From: an uncultured Burkholderiales bacterium
GTDB lineage: Bacteria > Pseudomonadota > Gammaproteobacteria > Burkholderiales > Burkholderiaceae_C
DNA: 13,063 bases
Direction: 5' to 3'
Assembly (NCBI GenBank): GCA_903953985.1
Contig: CAJBLW010000367.1
Span: 1-13,063 of the forward strand
In this document: piece after piece, positions 6,651 to 13,063 of the stretch
Layout of the letters: every line of letters begins with the position of its first letter
Position numbering within the stretch: position 1 is the stretch's first letter
Position numbers and translations under genes: made by a program
Notes under the pieces: model-generated
Database searches by the model: none
What the model saw: only the letters and a program-made list of their open reading frames with translations
What the model was told of the DNA's origin: nothing

Positions 6651-6725
6651 TGTTGGAGCGCGCCCCTGCGTGCGAAAAAACGGTTGTGCGGGTGTGGCAT
6701 TCGCGCGCAGGGGCGCGCTCCCACA
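6651..6725. repeat. REPIN-like pair of inverted REP elements
   Basis: Two 26-base arms (6651-6676 and 6700-6725) are inverted copies with two mismatches, separated by 23 bases. Each arm, read inward, has the plan TGTNGGAG, a hairpin GCGCGC-CCCT-GCGNGC, then GAA. The left arm has one G-T pair in its hairpin. The plan (short head plus small hairpin, two in inverted order) is that of REPINs mobilised by RAYT transposases; no RAYT gene is in the window. It lies in the 120-base gap between livF and the PaaK-like gene, inside the transcript, so it may affect mRNA decay or read-through. Confidence 0.7.
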
Positions 6726-6752
6726 GGGAAGTCAAAGTCGGTTTCCGAAGGA

Positions 6753-7562
6753 TCAAGCCAACCAACGCTTGCGGCGCTTGTAGCTCTTCACATCCTTGAA
6801 ACTCTTGCGCTCACCACCGCCCATACCCAGATAAAACTCTTTCACGTCTTCGTTGGTGCGCAGGTCTTCGGCCACGCCGTCCATCACGATGCGACCCGAC
6901 TCCATGATGTAGCCATAGTCAGAATATTTGAGCGCCATGTTGGTGTTTTGCTCTGCAATCAAGAAAGTGACTTTTTCCTTCTCGTTCAGATCTTTGACGA
7001 TGTTGAACACCTCTTCCACGATCTGCGGCGCCAGACCCATAGAGGGCTCATCGAGCAACATCACACTGGGGTTGGTCATCAAGGCACGGCCAATGGCACA
7101 CATCTGCTGCTCACCGCCCGATGTATAGGCTGCTTGCGAGGTGCGACGGGTTTTGAGGCGCGGGAAATAGGTGTAGACCTTGTCCAGGTTGGCGGCAATT
7201 TCACCCTTGTCCTTGCGGGTGTAGCTGCCGGTCAACAGGTTGTCTTCGATCGACAAGTGGGCAAAGCAATGACGCCCTTCCATGACCTGCACAACACCTC
7301 TGTTCACCAAGTCAGCGGGCGTGAGGTTTTCGATGCGCTCGCCGCGCAGCTCAATGCTGCCTTTGGTCACGTCACCGCGCTCGCCCTTGAGCAAGTTGGA
7401 AATCGCACGCAAGGTGGTGGTTTTTCCGGCGCCGTTGCCGCCCAACAAAGACACGATGCCTTGCTCGGGCACCTGCAGGGACACGCCCTTGAGCACCAGG
7501 ATGACATGGTTGTAAATGACTTCGATGCCATTGACGTTCAGAACAATGTTTTTGTCGCTCAT
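6753..7562 (-). CDS. livF: LIV-type ABC transporter ATP-binding protein LivF
   Basis: One of the two ATPases of a branched-chain amino acid (HAAT/LIV-I type) importer. The 269 residues carry Walker A GGNGAGKTT (41-49), the Q-loop region VVQVMEGR (90-97, the EGR is typical of LivF), the ABC signature TSGGEQQ (147-153) and Walker B VMLLDEPS (167-174). AEQN (203-206) stands where other ABC ATPases have the H-loop histidine; Gln here is normal for LivF. The length exceeds the usual 235 or so because of a basic C-terminal tail (about 251-269, K/R-rich, ending RRKRWLA). AAGG lies about nine bases before the ATG. It follows the binding-protein gene after a structured 138-base gap. It should pair with LivG on the LivHM permeases; the substrate is set by the binding protein and is probably not an amino acid, given the CoA ligases around. 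Confidence 0.92.
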   Translation of the reverse strand: MSDKNIVLNVNGIEVIYNHVILVLKGVSLQVPEQGIVSLLGGNGAGKTTTLRAISNLLKGERGDVTKGSIELRGERIENLTPADLVNRGVVQVMEGRHCFAHLSIEDNLLTGSYTRKDKGEIAANLDKVYTYFPRLKTRRTSQAAYTSGGEQQMCAIGRALMTNPSVMLLDEPSMGLAPQIVEEVFNIVKDLNEKEKVTFLIAEQNTNMALKYSDYGYIMESGRIVMDGVAEDLRTNEDVKEFYLGMGGGERKSFKDVKSYKRRKRWLA

Positions 7563-7594
7563 GGACTGTGCCTTTTCAAATTCTGGGGGTTCAA

Positions 7595-7632
7595 GCCAAA
7601 TGAAACTGCTGCACGCAAGGGTTTCATTTGGC
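7595..7632. repeat. Inverted repeat (12-bp stem) between the binding-protein gene and livF
   Basis: GCCAAATGAAAC (7595-7606) is perfectly complementary to GTTTCATTTGGC (7621-7632), with a 14-base loop. In the - strand mRNA this is a stable hairpin shortly before livF. No T-run follows, so it is more likely a 3' stabiliser or attenuator than a full terminator. Confidence 0.6.
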
Positions 7633-7640
7633 AGCTGCTG

Positions 7641-7676
7641 GCGGACAGTTGCCCGCTGCAGCTGACCAACTGCCGC
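7641..7676. repeat. Second hairpin between the binding-protein gene and livF
   Basis: GCGG-A-CAGTTG (7641-7651) pairs with CAACTGCCGC (7667-7676) as ten base pairs with one bulged A and a 15-base loop that itself holds the palindrome GCTGCAGC. An alternative pairing, CAGCTGC (7632-7638) with GCAGCTG (7658-7664), would compete with it. Together with the 7595-7632 hairpin it fills most of the 138-base gap. Confidence 0.5.
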
Positions 7677-7700
7677 TTGCGCGACAGGCGTGGTTTCAGA

Positions 7701-9038
7701 TCAAGACTGGCAATCCGAAGCGGCGCGGCGAGTGATTTTTTTCTCGGCAGCGTACTTGTCTGCAGACGCTTTGACCAAGGGCTTGATGATCTGCTCATCA
7801 GCCTGCAACCAATCCGATGCCCAGACAAACTTGCTGCCATCCCAGGTGTGAACACGTGCCCATGCAGAGCCCATGTGATCAGCACATGATGTGGAGACCG
7901 GACGCATGACGCCCTTGAAACCCAGGCCATCCAATTTGGCCTGCGTCAAGTTCAGGTTTTCGTAGCCCCAGCGCGCTTGTTCACCGGTCATGACCTTGCC
8001 TTTGCCAAAACGCTCTTGTGCTTGGCGTACGCCCTCAACCGCCAACATGGCGCCCACGACACCGCGCATGTAAAGCACTTCACCCACTTCAGCTTTGGGT
8101 CCAGTACCCTGACCTTTGTCGTGCACTTTGGCCAAAATTTCCTTCGCAACTGCGGATGCCGGCTCGGCACCGTGCTGCATCATCACGGCGTTGTAACCTT
8201 TGGCGGCAGCACCGATGTCCTTGAGATCAGGTTCAGCACCAGACCACCAAGTGCCAAACATTTTTTCGCGTGGATAACCTGTGGCAACAGCTTCCTTGAT
8301 CGAAGTAGCGGTCATCACGCCCCATGTTTGCAACATCACGTAATCAGGACGCTGCTGACGGATTTGCAACCAAATGGCTTTTTGCTCAACGCCTGGCGCT
8401 GGAATCGGCAACAACTGCAAAGTGAAACCATGCATGGCCGCGCGCTCTTGCACGATGGGCAACAGCTCTTTGCCAAACGGACTGTCATGGTAGCCAACAG
8501 CAATTTTCTTGCCCTTGAGGTTGTCCCAACCACCTGCTTGCTTGGCGATGTGCTGCAACAGAACGTCACCGGCCACCCAGTAGTGGCCAGTCAAGGGGAA
8601 GTTCCACTTGAAGACACCACCATCGGCAGAATCACTTCGGCCATAACCGGAGGTGATCATGGGAATTTTGTCAGCCGGGATTTTCTCGGTCAGCGCAAAT
8701 GTGATGCCAGTTGACAGGGGCTGAAATACGGTAGCGCCACCATGCTTGCCTTTGAGGCGCTCATAGCACTCCACGCCGCGGTCGGTCGCATAGGCTGTTT
8801 CACACTCTTCAACCAAGGTTTTGACACCGTTGATGCCCCCGCGAAGGTTGACCAACTTCATGTAATCGGCATAACCGTTTGCAAAAGGTGTGGCGTTTGG
8901 CGCAACAGGACCTGTACGGCCCGTCAAGCTTGGGAAAAATTGAACTTTTTCTTGTGCCATAACTGCTGTAGTGGTGACCACCGCAGACAAGCCTGCGCAA
9001 GCCAAAGTGGCCAACATGGCTAACTTTTTAAGCTTCAT
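7701..9038 (-). CDS. Periplasmic substrate-binding protein of a LIV/HAAT-type ABC transporter
   Basis: A 445-residue type I periplasmic binding protein (Peripla_BP_6 / LivJ-LivK relatives, usually 370-410) that captures the substrate for LivHMGF. The signal peptide covers about 1-28 (cut after V-M-A). The mature chain starts QEKVQFF and has an alternating alpha/beta two-lobe pattern, for example GGATVFQPLSTG (100-111), KIAVGYHDSPFGKELLP (178-194) and the C-terminal lobe. The mature protein has four cysteines (C79, C91, C385, C443), an even number that would fit two disulfides. A strong AAGGAG (9047-9052) lies eight bases before the ATG, as expected for a protein needed in excess. The 107-base gap from livM shows no convincing promoter. 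The ligand is unknown; the adjacent CoA ligases suggest an aromatic or aliphatic acid, not leucine. Confidence 0.88.
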   Translation of the reverse strand: MKLKKLAMLATLACAGLSAVVTTTAVMAQEKVQFFPSLTGRTGPVAPNATPFANGYADYMKLVNLRGGINGVKTLVEECETAYATDRGVECYERLKGKHGGATVFQPLSTGITFALTEKIPADKIPMITSGYGRSDSADGGVFKWNFPLTGHYWVAGDVLLQHIAKQAGGWDNLKGKKIAVGYHDSPFGKELLPIVQERAAMHGFTLQLLPIPAPGVEQKAIWLQIRQQRPDYVMLQTWGVMTATSIKEAVATGYPREKMFGTWWSGAEPDLKDIGAAAKGYNAVMMQHGAEPASAVAKEILAKVHDKGQGTGPKAEVGEVLYMRGVVGAMLAVEGVRQAQERFGKGKVMTGEQARWGYENLNLTQAKLDGLGFKGVMRPVSTSCADHMGSAWARVHTWDGSKFVWASDWLQADEQIIKPLVKASADKYAAEKKITRRAASDCQS

Positions 9039-9145
9039 GTAACTGTCTCCTTCAATCGTGTGAAAAATATCAATGGACCCATCATTCGAGTTTCAATGGT
9101 GAATTGACCGCGCTGATAAAAACGCTTGCCAACCCACCCTTTCAC

Positions 9146-10222
9146 TCAGTGCGGGAAGGGCCACAACCGCAACTTCTGCTTGGCAATGCTCCAGAGCTTG
9201 GCCAAGCCATGAGGCTCGGCAATCAAGAACCAGACAATCAAAGCACCAAAAATCATGTATTCGACATGGGAGACCAAGGCTGTCGAGATTTCAACCCCGA
9301 AAACCGCCCCCAAAGCTGGCAAAAACTGGTTCAGGAAAATGGGCAACACGACGATGAAGGCCGCACCAAAAAAACTGCCCATGATGGAGCCCATACCGCC
9401 GATGATGACCATGAACAGCAACTGGAAGGAGCGGTCAATGGAGAACGCCGCAGGCTCCCAGGAGCCCAAGTGCACAAAGCCCCACAGAGCGCCGGCCACC
9501 CCCACAATGAATGAGCTGACAGCAAAGGCGGTGAGCTTGGCATACACAGGGCGAATGCCAATGACCGCCGCCGCCACGTCCATGTCACGGATCGCCATCC
9601 ATTCCCGGCCAATGGCCGAGCGCACCAGGTTTTTGGCAAGCAAACCAAACACCACCAAAAAGCTCAAGGCAAACAGGTATTTGTCAACCGGCGAATCAAT
9701 GACCCAGCCCAACACTTGGAAATCAGAGACCGCCACTGAGCCAGAGGAGCTGTTGTTTGTAAACCAACTGATGCGGCTGAATGCCCAATCGCAAAAGAAC
9801 TGTGCAGCCAACGTAGCCACCGCCAAATAAAGGCCTTTAACTCGCAAGCTGGGAATTCCAAAGAAGATACCGACCAATGTGGCAAAGAATCCCCCTGAGA
9901 GCAAAGCCAAAATAACCGGCATGCCTTCGATGCGTACATAGGTGTTGTAGGCCATGTAGGCGCCCACCGCCATGAAAGCCCCTGAGCCCAAGGAAATCTG
10001 ACCGCAATAACCTACCAGAATATTCACACCCAATGCCGCCAAGGCCAGGATCAAAAAGGGAACCAAAATGGCGCGGAACATGTATTCGTCTGCCAAAAAT
10101 GGAACGCCCACAAACGCAAAGGCGATGAGCGCCAAGACGACCCAGCGGTCTTGCGCAATGGCAAAGATCTGCTGGTCTTTGCGGTAAGAGGTCTTGAACT
10201 GACCGTTTTCTCTGTAAAACAT
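9146..10222 (-). CDS. livM: LIV-type ABC transporter permease LivM
   Basis: Second membrane subunit of the importer, 358 residues, hydrophobic throughout with about nine to ten membrane segments. It has a hydrophilic N-terminus (1-25), the family block GYCGQISLGSGAFMAVGAY (71-89) and the cytoplasmic coupling motif GREWMAIRDMDVAAAVIGI (205-223), which contacts the ATPases. A longer polar loop (about 151-180, NNSSSGS) follows the fourth helix. AAGGAGAG lies just before the ATG. The gene starts 11 bases after livH, so the two are cotranscribed and form the LivH-LivM heterodimer. Confidence 0.93.
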   Translation of the reverse strand: MFYRENGQFKTSYRKDQQIFAIAQDRWVVLALIAFAFVGVPFLADEYMFRAILVPFLILALAALGVNILVGYCGQISLGSGAFMAVGAYMAYNTYVRIEGMPVILALLSGGFFATLVGIFFGIPSLRVKGLYLAVATLAAQFFCDWAFSRISWFTNNSSSGSVAVSDFQVLGWVIDSPVDKYLFALSFLVVFGLLAKNLVRSAIGREWMAIRDMDVAAAVIGIRPVYAKLTAFAVSSFIVGVAGALWGFVHLGSWEPAAFSIDRSFQLLFMVIIGGMGSIMGSFFGAAFIVVLPIFLNQFLPALGAVFGVEISTALVSHVEYMIFGALIVWFLIAEPHGLAKLWSIAKQKLRLWPFPH

Positions 10223-10233
10223 GGTGTCTCTCC

Positions 10234-11163
10234 TTACACGCGGTCAATGATTTTTTCGCCGAACAGTCCTTGTGGACGGAACAACAAAAAGACGAGGGCC
10301 AGCATGTATGCGAACCAAATTTCAATGCCGCCGCCCACATAGGGGCCCAGATAGACCTCGGACAGCTTCTCACCCACTCCAATGATCAGACCGCCAATGA
10401 TCGCACCCGGCACCGAGGTCAAGCCACCCAAAATGATCACGGGCAAAGCACGCAAGGCCACCGTGGTCAGCGAAAACTGCACCCCTAATTTAGAGCCCCA
10501 GATGATGCCAGCCACCAAGGCGGTGATGCCTGCCACAAACCAGACGATCACCCAAATGCGGTTGAGTGGAATGCCAATGGATTGGGCGGCTTGGTGGTCA
10601 TCGGCCACCGCACGCAGGGCGCGACCGGTCCCTGTCTTTTGGAAAAACAGCGATAAGACCACGACAAGCAAAGCCGCAATACAGGCTGCATAGACATCTT
10701 CCAAGCTGATCAAAACGCCGCCCGGAAACAACGACTCGAACAGGAAAACGGGCTCTTTCGGCATACCGACATCGATCTTGTAAATCGCACTGCCAAAAAC
10801 TGTTTGGCCCAAACCGTCCAAAAAGTAAGTGATGCCCAGCGTGGCCATGAGCAGGGTGACACCTTCTTGGTTGACCAGGTGTCGCAGCACCAAGCGCTCG
10901 ATCAACCAAGCCAATACAAACATGACTGCCGCCGCCAGTAAAAAAGCAATCAGGTTGCCCAAGAACTTGTTATCCAAGCCCAACCAGCCCGGGATCCATT
11001 CCGAAAAACGGGCCATGGCCAAAGCGGCGAACAACACCATCGCGCCTTGTGCAAAATTGAACACACCTGAAGCCTTGAAAATCAAAACAAAACCAAGGGC
11101 TACAAGCGAGTACAGCATGCCAGCCATCAGACCGCCAAAAAGTGCTTCGAGAAAAAATGCCAT
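10234..11163 (-). CDS. livH: LIV-type ABC transporter permease LivH
   Basis: First membrane subunit of the importer, 309 residues with about eight membrane segments. The family start GGLMAGMLYSLVALGFVLIF (10-29) is followed by FNFAQGAMVLFAA (35-47), and the coupling motif GRALRAVADDHQAAQSIGI (180-198) is intact. The late GGLTSVPGAIIGGLIIG (246-262) and the end LFRPQGLFGE are typical of LivH. GAGGAGA overlaps the livG stop codon and serves this ATG, with a gap of 12 bases, so translation is probably coupled. Confidence 0.93.
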   Translation of the reverse strand: MAFFLEALFGGLMAGMLYSLVALGFVLIFKASGVFNFAQGAMVLFAALAMARFSEWIPGWLGLDNKFLGNLIAFLLAAAVMFVLAWLIERLVLRHLVNQEGVTLLMATLGITYFLDGLGQTVFGSAIYKIDVGMPKEPVFLFESLFPGGVLISLEDVYAACIAALLVVVLSLFFQKTGTGRALRAVADDHQAAQSIGIPLNRIWVIVWFVAGITALVAGIIWGSKLGVQFSLTTVALRALPVIILGGLTSVPGAIIGGLIIGVGEKLSEVYLGPYVGGGIEIWFAYMLALVFLLFRPQGLFGEKIIDRV

Positions 11164-11175
11164 GTTCTGCTCTCC

Positions 11176-11958
11176 TCAATGACTGGTGCCCAGATAGGCA
11201 CTGATCACTTCTTCGTTGTTGCGCACTTCTTCGGGAGTCCCGTCGCCGATTTTTTTGCCGTAATCGAGCACCACCACGCGGTCCGATATGTCCATCACCA
11301 CGCCCATGTCGTGCTCGATCAGCACGATGGTCGAGCCGAACTCGTCGTTCACATCCAGAATGAAGCGGCACATGTCCTGCTTTTCTTCCATGTTCATGCC
11401 CGCCATCGGCTCGTCGAGCAGCAGCACCTTGGGCTCCATGGCCAAAGCGCGGCCCAAGTCGACCCGCTTTTGCAATCCATAAGGGAGCTGACCCACAGGC
11501 GTTTTGCGAAAGGCCTGAATTTCCAGAAAGTCGATGATGTGCTCGACGAACTCCCGGTGCTGCTCTTCCTCGCGCTGGGCAGGACCGATGCGCAAGGCCT
11601 GCAAGAAAAGGTTGCTCTTGATATGCAGGTTGCGGCCGGTCATGATGTTGTCGATCACACTCATGCCCTTGAACAAGGCCAAATTCTGGAACGTTCGGGC
11701 AATGCCCATCTCGGCCACCTGGCGACTGTTCATATGGTCAAACTTTTTGCCACGGAAGGTGATGCTGCCCTCTTGCGGCTGGTAAACACCGTTGATGCAG
11801 TTGAGCATCGAGCTCTTGCCCGCCCCGTTGGGCCCGATGATGGCGCGCACCTCGTGCTCGCGCACGTTGAACGAAATGTCAGTCAGCGCCTTGACGCCTC
11901 CGAATCGCAAACTGATGTTGTTGACGTCCAGAATGACGTCGCCGATTTTTTTGGTCAT
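11176..11958 (-). CDS. livG: LIV-type ABC transporter ATP-binding protein LivG
   Basis: Partner ATPase of LivF, 260 residues. Visible motifs: Walker A GPNGAGKSS (42-50), Q-loop TFQN (89-92), signature PYGLQKR (159-165; the usual LSGGQ is changed, as is common in LivG), Walker B VLLLDEPMAGMN (178-189) and H-loop histidine H216 (EHDM). Length and motif order fit LivG well. Its ATG overlaps the stop of the upstream acyl-CoA synthetase by four bases (ATGA), which ties the ligase and the transporter into one translational unit. Confidence 0.93.
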   Translation of the reverse strand: MTKKIGDVILDVNNISLRFGGVKALTDISFNVREHEVRAIIGPNGAGKSSMLNCINGVYQPQEGSITFRGKKFDHMNSRQVAEMGIARTFQNLALFKGMSVIDNIMTGRNLHIKSNLFLQALRIGPAQREEEQHREFVEHIIDFLEIQAFRKTPVGQLPYGLQKRVDLGRALAMEPKVLLLDEPMAGMNMEEKQDMCRFILDVNDEFGSTIVLIEHDMGVVMDISDRVVVLDYGKKIGDGTPEEVRNNEEVISAYLGTSH

Positions 11959-13063
11959 GCTGCTGCCTTCACGGGTGTGAATGTTTTGGCGTCGGATATT
12001 TTGAGCGTGGCGCTGACACTGCCGGTGCGACCATCTTCGAACTTGACCACCGTCTCGATGTACTGCTCGGTTTTGCCTTCGTACAGGCCATCGACCAGCG
12101 GTTTGTATTTCTCGGCAATGAAGCCACGACGGACCTTGTTGGTGCGCGTCAACTCACCGTCGTCGGCGTCCAGCTCCTTGTGCAAGACCAAGAACCGGCT
12201 GACCTGGCTACCGGCCAGCAAAGTGTCTTCAGCCAGATCGGCGTTGACCTTTTCCACGCACTCTTTGATCAGTTGGTACACCTCGGGCTTTTGGGCCAGA
12301 TCGGTATACCCGGCATAAGGCAGGTTGCGTCGCTCGGCCCAGTTGCCCACGGCATCAAAGTCGATGTTGAGCATCACACATACTTTTTCGCGCTGGTCAC
12401 CGTAGGCCACCACCTCTTTGATGTGTGGGAAAAACTTGAGTTTGTTTTCGACGTACTTGGGCGCAAACATCGCGCCATCGTTGGCACCGCCCTGGATGCG
12501 GCCCACGTCTTTGACACGGTCAATGATTTTGAGGTGGCCGTGGCTGTCGATAAAACCCGCATCGCTGGTGTGGTACCAACCGTCGGCCGTCAGCACTTCG
12601 TCGGTGGCTTGTTGGTTTTTGTAATAGCCCTTGAGCAAGCCGGGCGACTTGACCAAGATCTCGCCGTTGTCGGCGACCTTGATTTCCACACCCTTGCACG
12701 GCACGCCCACGGTGTCAGCTCGCGCCTGGTTGTCAGGTTGCAGGCACACAAACACAGCGGTTTCGGTAGAGCCATACAGTTGCTTGATGTTCACGCCGAT
12801 CGAGCGGAAAAAGGTGAACAAATCGGGGCCAATCGCCTCGCCCGCGGTGTAGGCCACACGCACGCGGCTGAAACCCAGGTTGTTGCGCAAGGGGCCGAAA
12901 ACCATCAGGTTACCCAGGCCATACACCAAACGGTCCATGAAGCCGACCGACTGGCCGTCCATCAAGGCCGGGCCGACTTTTTTGGCCACGCCCATGAAGT
13001 AGTGAAACAACTGGCGCTTGAAGCTGCCCGCATCTTCCATGCGGATCATCACGCTGGTCAGCA
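11955..13063 (-). CDS. AMP-forming long-chain/aryl acyl-CoA synthetase, N-terminus outside window
   Basis: The C-terminal 368 residues of an ANL-superfamily acyl-CoA synthetase (acid + ATP + CoA to acyl-CoA), of the long, roughly 600-residue FadD15/long-chain type. The frame is open to the window edge, with L-T-S before the GTG/ATG codons near 13050, so those are not starts and the gene begins beyond the window. Visible: A5 YGSTET (96-101), EILVKSPGLLKGYYKN (134-149), WYHTSDAGF (162-170), A8 IDRVKDVGRIQGG (180-192), the block FAPKYVENKLKFFPHIKE (199-216) common to this subfamily, and the A10 region GELTRTNKVRRGF (302-314) with the candidate adenylation lysine K309. The A3 phosphate loop lies outside. 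It precedes livG with an ATGA overlap. Substrate is not determinable; subfamily recognition is from memory. Confidence 0.88.
   Translation of the reverse strand, partial: LTSVMIRMEDAGSFKRQLFHYFMGVAKKVGPALMDGQSVGFMDRLVYGLGNLMVFGPLRNNLGFSRVRVAYTAGEAIGPDLFTFFRSIGVNIKQLYGSTETAVFVCLQPDNQARADTVGVPCKGVEIKVADNGEILVKSPGLLKGYYKNQQATDEVLTADGWYHTSDAGFIDSHGHLKIIDRVKDVGRIQGGANDGAMFAPKYVENKLKFFPHIKEVVAYGDQREKVCVMLNIDFDAVGNWAERRNLPYAGYTDLAQKPEVYQLIKECVEKVNADLAEDTLLAGSQVSRFLVLHKELDADDGELTRTNKVRRGFIAEKYKPLVDGLYEGKTEQYIETVVKFEDGRTGSVSATLKISDAKTFTPVKAAA

Noticed and set aside
6624..7889. Long + strand open frame across the REP pair and livF
   Set aside because: It covers non-coding repeats and the antisense of livF and of the binding-protein end, with no recognisable domain.
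9061..9145. Possible internal promoter for the binding-protein gene (TTGAAA with TGATAT on the - strand)
   Set aside because: The -10 matches consensus at only half its bases; in a tight operon this is not enough.

Overview
The window looks like chromosomal DNA of a beta-proteobacterium, most likely Burkholderiales/Comamonadaceae (Limnohabitans, Rhodoferax or Polaromonas-like). That placement rests on protein style (Rep helicase, tandem ExbDs, an orphan Bug/TctC binding protein, a LIV-type ABC operon with CoA ligases) and on moderately high GC; it is recognition from memory, not a database match. Both ends cut through genes: a Rep-type helicase at the left and an acyl-CoA synthetase at the right.

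Left block, + strand (1-4103). The end of rep overlaps by ATGA a small predicted lipoprotein gene. After about 120 bases comes a compact tonB-exbB-exbD-exbD cluster. It encodes a complete inner-membrane energy transducer (proline-rich TonB, proton-channel ExbB and two different ExbD paralogues) that would power outer-membrane receptors encoded elsewhere.

Convergent junction (4104-4261). The + strand cluster meets the - strand genes here. The junction holds a hairpin at the last exbD stop, a REP-like palindrome and a strong bidirectional intrinsic terminator.

Right block, - strand (4262-13063), read from right to left: long-chain/aryl acyl-CoA synthetase (N-terminus outside the window), livG, livH, livM, a periplasmic binding protein, livF, a PaaK-like adenylate-forming ligase, then a separate tctC/Bug binding protein. 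From the synthetase to livM the genes overlap or sit 11-12 bases apart, so this is surely one transcript. Larger gaps on either side of the binding protein, and the one after livF, carry strong ribosome sites or structured repeats. The layout suggests that a carboxylic acid (aromatic or fatty) is taken up by a LIV/HAAT-type importer and converted to a CoA thioester by one or both ligases; the substrate cannot be read from the sequence.

The most noteworthy non-coding features are three copies of one REP-like palindrome (one alone, two as an inverted REPIN-like pair) whose stems differ by compensatory changes, a pair of hairpins between the binding-protein gene and livF, and an FNR/Anr-like box ahead of tctC. 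No tRNA, rRNA, CRISPR, insertion sequence or phage gene was seen. Most of the window is ordinary core and metabolic DNA; I did not find a clearly unprecedented system.
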